Shown here: in pieces, positions 36,272 to 49,400 of the stretch | Layout of the letters: each line of letters opens with the position of its first letter | Position numbering within the stretch: the stretch's first letter is position 1 | Assembly: GCA_907165065.1 (NCBI GenBank) | Contig: OU015523.1 | Span: forward strand, 14,197,834 to 14,261,833 | Source of the DNA: Caprimulgus europaeus | Lineage: Eukaryota > Chordata > Aves > Caprimulgiformes > Caprimulgidae | Length of the DNA stretch: 64,000 bases | Direction: 5' to 3' | Translations under genes and position numbers: made by a program | Notes under the pieces: model-generated | Database searches by the model: none | Seen by the model: only the letters and a program-made list of their open reading frames with translations | Told to the model about the DNA's origin: nothing

Positions 36272-38043
36272 CAGCTGCAACGGGTCAAAAAGTAACATTT
36301 CAAAAGTGCGTTTCACAACAAATTAAGGAAATCTGATCATTGGTTAAAAAGCAGATAAATGGGGAGGTGACTTTGGCAGGTGACATGTTTTCTGTACGTT
36401 TATATGAATGCTTCTTGTGAAGGCCTCAGAAGACTTTTAAACACTGAAAACATTAACTCTCTACCTCACTCTCTACCCTCTATCACGATCCATACTGTTG
36501 TTACCAGATTGCGTCTCTGCTCCAAATTTAAAATTACTTAAACAGCTTCGTGTGTTATGTTCAGCCTATTCTACTCTGCTCTATTTTATTCTATTATTTT
36601 TGAAAGAAGCATAAGTATCTCAGGGTGTCACGAGGCTTAATTTTCTCTCATACTTTCATGGGAAGACAATTATAATTTTGATTTGAAGAACTTTAAAGCG
36701 GACGTCTGCCCCACTTCTGTTCTAAATGCTGACGTGAAACATTCTATATATCCCTCTTGCTAACTTTGGTCCTGTCACACATTCACAAATCTTATTTCCT
36801 GCATTTGGAGGTGACAGGTATTGTGCCTCTGCCTCCAGCCTTTCTTCTTCTATCTAAAGATGTCTTGTTTCTGTAGGCTTTTCCATAGGCTCAATGCTGA
36901 GTGAAAATTGTAATTATTTTCATGTTGCTCATTCAGGACAGAACCTTTGTAAGAACAACAGTATTGCTAGTAGCTTGCAGAGCTGCAAAGCCTCTGCATG
37001 CCAAATCTGTGAGGTTCCCACCAAAATCACCCCACTGAGAGCTTCTGGCTTCTTTGTCCAACCATTAGTTTTGTCCCAGGGACAGCTGCAAGGGTCCCTA
37101 CTCTGCGCATACCACTTTCTTAGACTCGGATATAAATAGAGTGGGAAGCCAAAGAGCCAGAGGAGGGTGTAGAGTTCTGCCTCTTTTCTGCAGCAGATAT
37201 GATTGTCCATCATGTCGTTGGGCTGGGTGAAGCTTTGAGGGAAGAAGACACAGATAGGGTTCATTTCCACCTCCACTCTCTCCACAGACACTGCTGCAGC
37301 TTGCAAGGTGACTGGTACAAGACCGGCTCAGGAAATGAAAAGCAGCGCATCACTCATTTTTCCTGCCTGTTTGCTCCTAATTATCTTGCAATACATTTCA
37401 CTGGTAGTTTTATCATACAGAAAGACAGAAGAACCTTCTGGTTTCAGCACATAATGACTACTTTTAAAATGGCTTGCTATCCATTCTTGGGCAAGCCTCA
37501 GTCTCTTCCTCCCTCCCTCAAGTTCACTGCCTCTCATTCTGGGTTTGTTGGTTTTTTAGGGGGGCAGATTAGGGTGTCAGTTCTCTGATAATGTGTTCCA
37601 ATAAAAGCAAAGGAAGGGGCAGCAGAAGGGCCTTTCACTTTCTTTTGATAAGACTGTGGCCAAACCGAAAGAAGCATCAACAATCTCAATAATTTCATTT
37701 GGCCAATGAAACAGCTCTGACAGGCTTCAGCTATGCAGCTCCCGTGTAGCCCCTGGTACAAATCAACGGAGCCTCTTTTATACTTGTCTTCCAATATTCT
37801 CTCCAACCTTAGGGAAACAGAGAATTGCTATAGGGCAATGAACTCTCATTTTACCACTGACATTTCTGCAATTCATCTCCCTGAATTGGGAGACCCTTTC
37901 ACAGATCCAGAACCTCACCAGCGTAAGGAAGAATTAGTATAATTAAAAATCAGACACAGGGTCTCTAAAATGGGAATCGTAACAATGACTAATGTCACAA
38001 GAGTGTTTTCAGAATTAATTCATATAAGTAAAGCACTTAAAAG
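36272..38043. other. Gene-free spacer
   Basis: Nothing coding or clearly repetitive is seen. Open frames at 36929-37306 (minus) and 37199-37588 (plus) overlap each other and resemble no family. Confidence 0.6.
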
Positions 38044-38135
38044 ATAAAAACGTAGGAGCAGCCACATCAGATTAGACCACCACTTCACCTAGTTGAACAT
38101 CCTGTGTGCAACAGAGAGCAGTGATAAATGCAGGG
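38044..38135 (+). mobile_element. Ancient L3/CR1-like LINE fragment
   Basis: A segment of the type GCCACATCAGATTAGACCA followed by CACCTAGTTGAACATCCTGT (38060-38105) resembles a highly diverged LINE 3' segment frequent in amniote genomes, which I associate with L3/CR1-type elements. The match is from memory and moderate. The family name is uncertain, but the repetitive origin is fairly likely. Confidence 0.45.
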
Positions 38136-38566
38136 TAGCAGAACTGGGGTCCCCTCTCTGTGCAGGAACAGGGTTCAGTCTAAGCATGGTCAATGCCATT
38201 CCTTGGTTACAGCATTATTTTATGACTTAGGGGACATATTTAAGCCCCTACAACCCACTGTCACTAAACAAAGTACTCTTGCAATTAAAGGGAAAGAACC
38301 AGGCACAGCAAGAGTTTGGTACAATGGCCACACAGCTGTACATTCATTCCTGTGCAGGACAGCTTTTGATCGAGAGTTTCTGCTTATCAATGAGAGAAAC
38401 TAAAATTATTTTTAAAATCTCAAGTTTCAGAAATGCAGTTATTGAAAAAATGTGCAGTAGGATGTCAGTATTTATCAAATGGGTACATAGAAGGACATAC
38501 ATGCACACACAAACAAGTCAGTTAAAACAGCAACGTGATCCTCACTGGCTCTGCTTTGAGCAAGAG

Positions 38567-38630
38567 TGAGGGTTGGATCCAGATGACTTAAGGAGGTCCT
38601 TTCTGATTTTTATTATTCCAGGATTCTTTC
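38567..38630 (+). mobile_element. CR1 3' end fragment, old
   Basis: A diverged CR1 terminus: GGGTTGGATCCAGATGACTT (38570-38589) followed by GGAGGTCCTTTCTGA (38592-38606) and a degenerate tail. It is clearly older than the 22.2 and 44.3 kb copies. It lies on the same strand as, and about 430 bp from, the L3/CR1-like fragment at 38.05 kb, so both may derive from one ancient insertion. Confidence 0.7.
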
Positions 38631-40469
38631 CATTGCAGAGTTCTGTGACTTGAATATGAAACAACTTGTGGTAAACATAATTTTTAATGAAAATATTATT
38701 AGAGAAGTTCCTTGGGTCCAGGATAGAAACTCTAGTTCAAAGTATTAGAAAGAGGCTGACCCTAGAGCCTGAAGATTAAAGGTATGATGGGGGACATGTG
38801 GAAGGAAACAGACTTCCCCACTCCCTCACCCCTGGAGGAGCTATTAGCTCTACTGAGGTGGGTATTTTGAAAACTCATTTCTTTATGAAAAAGTTTCAGA
38901 AAGTTTCATTCTCATACTCCAAAATTTCAAATGTTTTCACCATGAGGCACTGCTGTTTCCTAGCCAGCTCACCTATATGACTATGTAAGTACCTGCAGAC
39001 CTTACATATCTGCTAATATCAGTTGTGACAAAGGTAATGACGATATTTCTGTGAAATTTCATTATCTCAAATGGTTTGACACCTGTATTTTAATTCTTAC
39101 AATTTTTTTGCTTAATGAAACAGCCTTATGGGTTTGGATTAATTTGTCTTCATTTAAGAGTGGGGTTTTAAAATTTGTTTTTACTTTTATATTAATCATA
39201 CAAGGTTTAACAGAAACAATCCATACAGTGCAAAAACCCTGTTGAAAGAGCCACAAGATACTTTTGTATATATCTATTCTATATTCTACTCCAGGACAGA
39301 GTAATGAAAAAGAACAAAATAGAAGATAATCTGTGAAAAAACAAATCCCTCATAACTGACTGAACCATAAATGAGTCTTACATTACTGGCACTAGATAAA
39401 GTATCACCAGTGCCGGATTATTACATAAGAATATGTTAGTAATGTAGCAGGAGTCTAGTCTTTTAAGATGTGAAAGAGTGCTATCTAACCTCTCTGCAAA
39501 GTTCAGGAAGAGGAGCCATATGTCCAAATAATCATTTTCTTGCTGGTGTTTAACATGTCAGTTTTTTCAAGGGGCCTATTTCAAGTTTAAAAAAAAAAAA
39601 GGTGTGAAATGCATTTAGATTTTTTTTTTTTTGGCAAAAGCAGCTCATTTTCAAGCTTGCAAGGAAACAAGAAAAACAAAATCAAATGTCAAGTAGATTT
39701 GCTCTTTGTTGTAATTAATACGCAAGCATTTGCTTGTAGATGGTCCTGAGCCTGAGAACAAGTAGCGTCAGTCATGATGCTATTAAAAACGAGTAGTTCT
39801 GGGGGAATCAAAGGGCCAAGTGTTCAATCAGTGAAAATCCCCACTCAAAATCAATGGCCCTAGGCCAGTTTATATCGGCTAAGGAAGGACGGCAGGAAGC
39901 CAAATGACCAAGAACATGCCATGTGCTTCCAGCATTGGGCCCTACATGCGATGAAACAGCAAAGAAAGGTAGGGCAGACTTCTTCAGAGTGGGAGGTAGC
40001 AAATGATTAACTGAAAATAAGGAAATTGCAAAGCCCTACACTGCAGACTACATGTACACTCCGTTTCTGGTCAAGGAGGTTACATGAGATTTCTCTTTCA
40101 GGCAGAGCAATGTAGTGGATAAAAAGGCCCTGTCTAGCCAGGGGGATTTCCTGAGGCCATTGCAGACCAGCTCCACACGCTGTTAAGAGGCTCGTTTTCA
40201 TGAAAGTTTTTGTTGCATTTGTAACACTGGCTCCAGGTCCCCCAGAGCTTTAAGTGCCACATCACAGCACTACAAGCCCAATGCTGAATGCTTGGCACAG
40301 GACCAGGCATCTTCCCTTTCTTCTTTTGGATTCTTCAAGTCAGCAGGTGGGGCTCCAGGGCTCCATCTTGTTTTGATTTGCGAGGGGAATTTTTTTCTCC
40401 AAGAAGGTTGAAGAAAAAAATTTCCTGTTGAATATTTGTTCTTCTCCTCCTTTCCCCATGTTGTTTTGT

Positions 40470-40511
40470 GGAGAGAGAGAGAGAGAAGAAAAAAAGATTT
40501 TTTTTTTTCTT
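40470..40511. repeat. (GA)n with A and T runs
   Basis: About eight GA units, then an A-rich run, then eleven or so T. Low complexity. Confidence 0.9.
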
Positions 40512-41384
40512 CAAAGGGGTTCACTATTTTTCCTGAAACGGGATGCTGGAAACACTTAATCACTGGTGTCTACTGGCCTGAGATCTGCTCATATTTACAT
40601 CAGGGTGAATCAGTAGCAATTTGACTGAGGTCACTGGGAGTGCTCTGGCAGGCAGCTCCCCTCCCCAGACCTGGGGTTGGTCCGACCGAGCCAAGCTCTT
40701 CAGCAGGACCAGCCCTGCCCTGTGCCAGGTTGGGTGTAAATGGGTGTAAATAGATGCAGGACAAAGAAAACATAAACCTCTACCAACTTTCCCTGTGAGA
40801 TGATCATAAAAGTGCTGGAACTCAAATGCTAGAGAGAGGAAGCAGGGGGCAAAGCCAGCACAGATAAAAGCCCTACCAACAAAAGTGTGTGATACTGGCC
40901 AGGACAAGAGAGAACCAGGGCAACATATATTATTGTGTTACTTATTTTTCCACATGCTTGTATCTGACGTGTAATTCTCTCCTATCATTTAGGTCACTGC
41001 TGGATTTAGCCCTATGGGTTTGAACAATTAATTATTCTCAGTGATAGAACTATTTCATTTTTGAAACTGGTTTGAACGGTAGATTAGTTCTAGATTAAAT
41101 AATTTAACTACAGATCAGTAGTAGGTGTTTGCTCTATATTAAGTTGGCATATCACTGAGCAGGTATTACTTTTTAACATTTTAATATACTTAATAATTTA
41201 TAACGCTACATTGTAAACTGGCTGAATAACCATCACCTTGGAACACTACAGCCAATACCTCCAAATTTAATCTCTTCTCCAAAGAGCCTTGTTCAGTCTT
41301 TTAAATGAAGAACTATGGGGAGAAAGGAAGGAATGTAACCACAAAACACTATGAAAACAAAGCTACTTAACTCTGTAAGCATCA

Positions 41385-41455
41385 GCTCTCAGGTTGTATG
41401 ACTTTAAGCAAACACTCTGCCTTGGTTTCCCCATCCCTATATAACAAAGGTAACT
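41385..41455 (+). mobile_element. MIR-like core fragment
   Basis: GTTGTATGACTTTAAGCAAA (41393-41412) followed by CTTGGTTTCCCCATCCCTAT (41421-41440) follows the order and spacing of the MIR core on the plus strand. Head and tail are not recognisable. Confidence 0.55.
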
Positions 41456-41632
41456 AATTAATTCTATATAGACTATAGATATAGCTATAAAGACCACACA
41501 GTTCTTTTTAAGATGTTTTTCAGCAGACTACTTGAGGCAGACATTTCAAACAATTACTCAGAAAATCCCTTAAAATGACCCTGAAATGAAATTTGTGCTC
41601 AGGTGTTCTGATAAATTAAGAAGGGATTCATC

Positions 41633-41700
41633 CTGTGCCTCAGTTTCCTCTGCAGCTAAGTGCTGGAAATACGACCTCCCCACTTCACAGAAATCCAGGG
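41633..41700 (+). mobile_element. MIR-like core fragment
   Basis: TGTGCCTCAGTTTCCTCTGC (41634-41653) is the most conserved MIR segment. The following bases decay quickly, and the copy lies about 240 bp from another MIR-like fragment on the same strand. Confidence 0.55.
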
Positions 41701-44249
41701 AAAGTTAAGTCATTAACAATTATATAGTAATGGTAACTCCTTGGGCAGAAAGTCTCAGAGAATGCAGAAACATTAGATACTACAGAGAGCTGAGGCAGAG
41801 GAGGCCCAGAGCTCACACTGTAAGAAGTTTTGAGGTTCATCGTATCAGAGCCAAAAGGATCTGAAGTTACTTTTGTGCAGAGCAGCGGCCCTGGGAACAG
41901 GGAGGATGTGTTGTGCTCCACTGCCAGGGGAGAGAGAAGGGCTTCAGCTTGCTTCACATTCATAGCAAGAACCACAGGCTGCTTCTGCTCTGCTGGGAAC
42001 AGGGCACCACGCAGATGTCCGCTTTCTGATAGGAAGAGCAAGAGTCAGAAGAAGAGGCACGTGGAGAAGGGATGAAGGAAGGACATCTTTTCACAGGAGG
42101 GAAAACCACCAAACATTCACAAGTGGCAAAATGACTTTATAGAAAAGGAGAATACTGGAGATATCTAAACTAAATGGGCTGCTCAAATGTCACATTGAAG
42201 TTCAACAGATCATGTTAAGGGTCAGGAATGATCAGTTTGGGTTACAGAAGCGTGCAATTGGCCAGCTGCACTAAATATGGCCTTTACCTTCCCGCAGTGC
42301 TTAGATGGGGACAGACCAAAGTCGAGGCACTGGAGGTCACTTCTGATACACAGCAGAGAAACTTGTCCTCCCACGTATTATTATTAAGAGGTCTGAGACG
42401 CTGCAGATGGAGGAGTGAGCAGTCGAGAAGATACAGTGTACATTATGGAAATAAACTGGAAGCATAGTTAAAGGTTAGCGACTCTTTTTCCCTCCAGCTG
42501 CCATTGATATGAATGACACCCATTCTTGCACTGGCAAAGGGAAAGAAAAGATGAGTTAATGTCACTTTCCCTTCTCTCAATTCTCAGACTTGATGACTAA
42601 CAGGCTACAATATTTCACTAAGAAAAAGGCCTGTTTTTTACTTAAAAGCACAAAAAGTATACAGAGAAAGTAATTTTCAAGGTCAGAGGGTTGTTTTGAC
42701 ATTTAAGAAATACTAAAACAGATTTTGGCTTTTAAATTTGTAAACCAGAATTACTTCCTGACCTGAGAGACAATCTGCCAAATTTCCAGCTGACCACAGG
42801 CTTTTCAGGGTAAGCTAGAATGATCAGATATAGCGTGTTGTCTAGGTGCACACTTCTGTGATTTTTAAAATGAAATGTTGATTAACCTTAAAAAACCCCT
42901 CAGTTTCTGAGACACTTCATACAAGTAACACGCACCCCTTCTTGCAGTAACTGAAGAGGCAACCCTCTCTTTAACAACCATTCTGGTACAATGTTTTGCT
43001 CACTACTGGAGAACTCAAAAACTTAAGGTTCATATACTAATGAAAAAAATGGAAGGAAATAGAAACATTTCAGCACACAGAGGCCAAATAACTCCTTTTA
43101 TTTTATACCAAGACTTTGATCCTCCCACCAATCCTGTTGCAATACAAACCAATTTCATTAACGCTACATCTGACAAGCCAGACTTCTCTGAGATTGCAAA
43201 ACTCTGCTCAATCCCTGGGCAAACTGTAAAAGGGCTGAGGGAAAGGGTCACAAATAGCACGTACATGCAGGTGGGCTACACATACATAGGTAGCATGACC
43301 TTGCTGTGCAAGCTCAACAAATCTGTGGGCATACGTAGTATCAAAGGGTCACATTGTTTTTAAGGACATGCAAGAGAGTGCACTGCTTCTCCTTGCAGGC
43401 TGTTTCTCTCACAACCCATCCTGCCTACCTCCATGGCTCCATTTGTGCAAACTGGGTTGTAAAATAGTTATGTAGTTTAAAATGAAGAGGCCGTACTTTG
43501 TGCCTCGCCTCTCATGCCAAAAACAGCCAACCAATTTTGCTGTTTCAATTAGGCAAGAAAACAAAAATTTTCGTTGTTTTCTCCCCATACTTTTTTTCAG
43601 TGACAAAGCCTGAAAACTTTCAGCCAATAACGACGACAGCTCAAGATGCAGTTCTGAAAAGGCAGCTACGCTGAAGAACAAAAGCCTCCTGGAGTGGAGT
43701 GGGAGTAAAGAGGATGCTGCAAAGTTTCTCTTGCTTCCTAAATGCCTCCCATATGCACCTGTCCTATTTAAATTATGTCAATTCTTATACAGACTATAAT
43801 GGAAAATACTTTCTAAGACTACTTACTAGGTTTTAGGTTATATCTCCTACTTCAGTCAGAGCTGAAATGTAATTGCATTTAAAGGTCTGCTGTGGGGTTT
43901 TTTTTTGTAAGTTCTGTTCATAATTGTTAGCAGTAAAGCAGAGAATTTGCCAGCCTGCAACTCTGCTACACTCAAACTGCCCTGGGCCTTACAGGATGTA
44001 ACTCTTTCTCCAGGGAATGATTTATCTCCAAGAGACTACCCGACTCACTGACTTCTGCCTTTTATTAATTCTTCTCCTCTTTTCTCTATCCAGTTATCTC
44101 AACATATCATCCTCTAGTCAACAAATATTTTTAAATTACACAATCTAAAAGATGATTCAAGAAAGCAAGAACTGATGAGCTCTGATAAAAAGATCCAAGA
44201 ACCCGGCACTTCCTGGTGCAGAGGATGTATACGTACAAGAAGGAGAGAG

Positions 44250-45157
44250 ATCATAGAACCATAAAATGGTTTCACTTGGAAGGGACCTGAAAGATCATCT
44301 AGCTCCAACCCCCCTGCCATGAGCAGGGACACCTTTCACTAGACCAGGTTGCTCAAAGCCTCATCCAACCTGGCCTTGAACACTTCCAGGGAGGAGCATC
44401 CACAACTTCTCTGGGCAACCTGTTCCAGTGTCTGACCACCCTCACAGTGAAGAATTTCTTTTGAATATCTAAACTAAATCTACCCTCTTCCAGGTTAAAA
44501 TCATTTCCCCTTGTCCAACTGCTACATCCCCCGCCTTCTTGTAGCCCCTTTAGGTACTGAAGGCCGCTATACGGTCTCCCTAGAGCCTTCTCTTCTCCAG
44601 GCTGAACTCTCTCAGCCTGTCCCCACAGCAGAGGTGCTCCAGCCCTCTGACCATCCTTGTGGCCTTCTCTGGGCTTGCTCCAGTAGGTGCATGTCCTTCT
44701 TATGTGGGGGGCCTCAGAACTGGACACAGTACTTCAGGTGAGGTCTCACCAGAGCGGAGTAGAGGGGCAGAATCACCTCCCCCGACCTGCTGGCCACGCT
44801 TCTCTTGATGCAGCCCAGGATACGGTTGGTATTCTGGGCTGTGGGCGCACATTGCCGGCTCATGTTCAGCTTCTCATCAACCAACACACCCAAGTCCTTC
44901 TCTTCAGAGCTGCTCTCAATCCGTTCTTTGCCCAAACTTGTATTCATGCTTGACCCAGGTGCAGGACCTTGCATTTGGCCTTGCTGAACTTCATGAGGTT
45001 AGCACAGGCCCACCTCTCAAGCCTGTCAAGGTCCCTCTGGATGGCATCCTGACCCTCCAGCGTGTCAACTGCACCACTCAGCTTGTGTCGTTGGCAAACT
45101 TGCTGAGGGTGCACTAAATCCCACTGTCCATGTCACCAACAACGATGTTAAACAGCA
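44250..45157 (-). mobile_element. CR1 LINE, 5'-truncated, about 0.9 kb
   Basis: This is the longest CR1 of the window. Read on the minus strand it goes from the late polymerase region of ORF2 (45157) to the 3' UTR and degenerate tail (about 44250). The plus-strand text 44271-44410 is the usual reverse complement of the CR1 3' UTR. Its 3' part closely resembles the 13.3 kb copy, so both are members of related subfamilies. Upstream truncation removed the endonuclease and the catalytic core. Confidence 0.95.
44353..45120 (-). pseudogene. CR1 ORF2 (reverse transcriptase) C-terminal relic
   Basis: The minus-strand translation shows [16 protein letters not shown] (about 44900-44855), [13 protein letters not shown] (about 44822-44784), [10 protein letters not shown] (to about 44717) and then, in another frame, [20 protein letters not shown] (about 44459-44395). 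The first frame ends at a TGA where the family has tryptophan, and a one-base shift follows at about 44712. The catalytic residues of the polymerase lie upstream and are missing. It is non-functional. Confidence 0.85.
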
Positions 45158-46659
45158 TAACAACACTGCTCAGTATTTGAATTGTTTTAGGTATGAGGAT
45201 TGCAAAACACTTCAACACGATAGTGGAGAAGTTTTGGATCAGAAAATTATTTGTGAAGCTGAGGAAGTGATGCTGCTAGTAAAATGAGCAGAGCATCATT
45301 TCCTCCTAATGCCCAGTTGAAGGCTGGCTTAGGCTGTGGTTCTGGTTTTGGCAGGAGTACAAGGACAGCTTCTTGTGAGAACCACTACCAACATTAGACA
45401 CCTCACAGGGGAAATGATAAGGAGAAAACAAAACTGAGGCCCTCCATGAGCAAGATGGTCAGTATGTAGGGCACATGGCCAAACCTTTCAAAAAGCTGAG
45501 AAAAGATCAATTGCACCCTGCTATGCTGAGGTGATTTGTGGAGTTAGGTTTCCCTAGCTGGCTAAATTCAAGTTTTTTTCTTTGTACCAATCCATGGTTT
45601 AGGTGCACAGATTAAATCTAACTAAATCTGGGGCTACTGCAAATGTGCCTGCAAAAATGCCAAGCTGAAGTCTGCCCCCTGATTACCATTTCTCAAGGAG
45701 CTCAGATCAGCTCTGCTTAGGAAATGAAATTATATTTATGTCCCACTGAAATACCAGCATTGAATCCTTAACCTGGGGTTGCTACTGAAAATCTCTTGTG
45801 CAATGCACAAGGCAGCACCAAGTCTAGCTCTCCCTCCCAGAATTGGTGGTTCTATCAAGCTAAAAAGAGTGAAAGCCCTACAAGCCCATCTAATCGGGAA
45901 CGTAAGACAATGGCACTCTGAACATTGACAAGGAGTGGGCTTGTTAGGTTAAAAATCATCTCTACAAAACCTCTGATAATAACTGAACTTCAAGAGGAAT
46001 AGTACCTTGGTGAGTTGGGTCATGATTGCCACTAATAGAGAGGAAGAAAGTGAGGTGCAATGGCAGGAGATCCAGTGATTTCCTCAGCATCGGAGGGAGT
46101 TTCGTGGCTAGGGTTAAAGTGAAAATTCGTGTCTCCATCCCATTAGCAAACCACAAGCTCATATTGCTTTTACTACAAACAGATTTCCCTTCACCATACT
46201 GTGCTTTTCTTCTTGCTGACTGTTAAGTATGATCATCCAAAAATACTCCCATTTGTGTTATTTTTCACACACACCACCCTGAAACAAAATTCAGTATGAA
46301 AGAAGAGCAGTTTCCTCCAATACAGCTCAACATCCAAACTAAGCAGCAGTAAAACCGTATTTATTCACTGACTGAGGTTTCAAACAGTAAAATGGCTGTT
46401 ACTGAGTTATAGATTGGACCATGCCCCGAATAAGACTCCAGAACAGGTCTCCAGTGTCAGCTCTCTCACCTTGACAGCCCTCGGGAGCACTGGGGGAGAA
46501 GGAGGAGTGTATGCACGCCTGTAACAACTGGGGGCAATACTTGAATAGAGTCAAGCTTCACCATCACAGGAGGCAGCATTTGGCAGACTTTGCCTTTGGG
46601 AATGAAGTGGGAGAGAGAAAGGAGGGAGTTGGGTACCTGAGCCCAGCACATCGGTGTGA

Positions 46660-46810
46660 GCAAGGCCCTTCACCTGCGAGCTGGGTGTGCCTGACGTGGG
46701 GGTCACAGATACAGAGGGGAGTCGGCAGCTCCCCGGTGCCACGCGTGCCCAAGCGCACAGCCACGCTGCCCAAGCTGAGCACTCCGAAGGCACGCGTGCT
46801 AAACGTGGTC
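46660..46810. other. CpG-rich patch with paired ACGCGTG sites
   Basis: An isolated CpG-containing stretch in AT-rich spacer. CCACGCGTGCC (46739-46749) and GCACGCGTGCT (46790-46800) each contain ACGCGT, about 50 bp apart. It could be a small regulatory patch or an ancient exon; no domain appears in any frame. Confidence 0.3.
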
Positions 46811-47469
46811 ATCTTCTCTTTCTGTACAAACTCTGGCAAGCCCTGTACCTTTCTCCATGTCTCTGTTTTCCTGTTTGAATGTGTGATATTCCAATGAAAC
46901 ATAAATATTAATATTTGATTAACTCACAGCTACAAAGCTTAGTTCCTTAAAGTCTGGTACAGATCTTTGAAAAACTATATAAATATGAATTCTCTTATTT
47001 TTATAGCATTCCATTAATGACTGTACAGTAGAAGTTGATGAATTAAATAATCTCTGTCTATATTTGCTCATACCTTTCTGAAACTGTTACCTTTTTAGCA
47101 GATATTTCTCATGCCTTGTCTCAATCCAGAAATGACATTTTTGGTAAAGCTTTGCAAAAACCCGTTCAGCTGTTTTTGAGTCATCCAAGTATGTAAAAAA
47201 CAGTTTCCAGCTGTTAAGTTTTCCATAAGCCTTTTTTTTTCTTAAGCACGCTTGTATAATTATAACACAGCTTTGTTTTAAAACATCAAACTTGACACGT
47301 ACATAGTCCTGAAAGAGAAGTAGCAGCACTGCCATGTTTGAAACTATTTGGTTTTGAAAGAACAGGGTTATTACCATATTAAAATATCTTTCTTAAAAGA
47401 TTCTCCCAGACACAGGGCTACAGTTCTCTAGCTGTAGACGCTCAATTGTGTAAATGACCAGTAAAAATG

Positions 47470-47500
47470 AAAAAAACAAAACAAAACAAAAAAAAACAAA
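47470..47500. repeat. A-rich (CAAAA)n tract
   Basis: Imperfect A4-8C units. Low complexity. Confidence 0.9.
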
Positions 47501-49335
47501 GGAAAAGAGGACACTATTCTTGCAATCTGTGACTGGGCTGTAACAGGGAGGACTGGGGGACGTTGTTTACACTGGGAGCAGGCTCAGACCTGCCCACAGT
47601 GCACTCTGCATACACACACACTCTTGAAGAGCACAGCCAAAGCTCCAGCCTGGTGTTTTCACAAGACCCAGCTCAGCTTCCCCATGTACCCCAAAGAGAC
47701 TGGCAACAGCTGGACCCATGCACCCTTCAGCTCTGTCTGCTGGTGGGTAGCTCAAGGCTGCTTTCTCGAAGACCAGGTTAGTTACCCAGAGTTTTATCAC
47801 TTGGCATGCTAATGGTTGGCAATAAGGTCAGAAAACGTGTAGGTGGCATGGTCTGCTTTCAAGATCATGTTTCAGCTACTAGTGCAAACCTATGATTATG
47901 TACTCTCTAAAAAACTTGCAACTAGCACCCAAGATCGGATAAGGACAACCATATGTGCCCCCTCGTCCACGACACATGGCACTCTGCTGTGATGGCCATA
48001 GCTTTCCATAAAGATGCTAAATTCAGTTTGGTGTTGCATATTTCTACTGTTTTAATTATGGCATCTTTGCATTTCACTATAGAATGGTATCAAATCAGAC
48101 TGGAGAGGATTCCTCACTTATATTCTGCCTAGATAGAAATGCATCAACATGATACCAAGCAGATAAGAATCAGCCATTTGCTTAATTTAAACACTTAATT
48201 TAACCTGGAGTATTTCAAGTTTTGATGTCTTGCCTTTCCTGGGACATATCCTCCTACTGTGCAGATGCAAGTCCACAGAAACTATCCATATTGGTGACAT
48301 GACAGTGAATCTGAGAAGACAGTCTGAATCAGTTGTATCTCCATTACTTTGAGAGGTTTTCTGAATGTTTCAAACCACATCAAACGTATAGGCAGTGCTC
48401 AACAAACAATATGTCACTGGAATATAATTACAGGGGAAAAAAACTCAGCAGTTCCTACCCATCACACTGTCTTCACTCTGTACTATCTGCCTTGGTAAGC
48501 CCAGAGCTAGGGATCATACAGCAAGAAACCCTATTGTACACAGGGGGGCAGAGGGAAGGCTGCTGTGGGAACCTAAACTCTAAATTTCCTGAGTTTCATG
48601 AGATTAAAATCTCAGTCTTTGCATCCAATTAGCATACTTTTTGTGCATAGAGAACACGGCCTAGGCAAGTGCATTGTTTCTAAAGGAAAAGGTATACTAT
48701 TAGGTAAATAGGTGTCTCTGCACATTTTGGCAACTCTAAGCTACATCATTCAGTTTTAATCAATGCTACTGGCTTTTGAAACCCACCAATATAATAATGA
48801 AGAGGAAAAAGCAATAGAAAAAAATCCAAACAAGCTGCAAGTTATACTGTATGCTCTACTACTCTGAGCGTCAGTGTCGAGACAAAAGAAGAGTAAGACT
48901 TTGCCATTTGCTAGTTGTTAATAATCAAGAGGAGATCTGCCAGACACACTCTTCAAGGGCTCTGTCTGTCTGGACCAGGTAGATGCTTGCAATACACAAA
49001 GGACTTCACACACACAGAAAGAAGGAGTGTTCGTGGACAATGATGCAGTGTTCTTAATTAAGATTTTCATTACTGATACATACATTAAGGTTTTGCTAAT
49101 GCAAGTGCCCAAGCACTCTCATGTGCAGGTAGATGTCTCTGATTCTATCTCTAGAAACCCTTTTGCAAATCATCACAAATGTGCACCAGGCAAGGCTCAA
49201 AATCAGCTCACCTGCCCTTTGCTATAAAGACAATGAAAAATAAAAAATAATGTTTTATTTGTCTGTTGGATGAGAACTTAACACTTTGCGGGCGTGAGAA
49301 TGAATAAGCTTTTGCAAGGCTGTGCTACAGTGTAT

Positions 49336-49400
49336 TGAAACTGATTCTGATCTCACTTACACCTGTTTGAAGTTGATGTAACATCAGGAGCTTCAATAGC
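49336..49400. mobile_element. Possible palindromic MITE-like relic
   Basis: GATTCTGATCTCACTTACACC (49342-49362) followed by a TGAAGTTGATGTAACATCAGGAG-type segment resembles one arm and centre of a palindromic repeat common in archosaurs and turtles. The second arm is not clear, so the assignment is weak. Confidence 0.3.

Larger units (their letters stand above)
38631..44249. other. Gene-free spacer with old SINE scraps
   Basis: No gene is recognised. The stretch contains A/T homopolymers near 39588-39632, a GA tract with A and T runs at 40470-40511, an exact 10-bp tandem duplication (TGGGTGTAAA at 40731-40740 and 40741-40750), and two MIR-like fragments at 41.4 and 41.6 kb listed separately. 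Confidence 0.6.

Noticed and set aside
36053-36316. Lys/Glu/Arg-rich minus-strand frame of 87 codons
   Set aside because: It is simply the translation of the (CTTT)n/(CTTTCTCT)n microsatellite.
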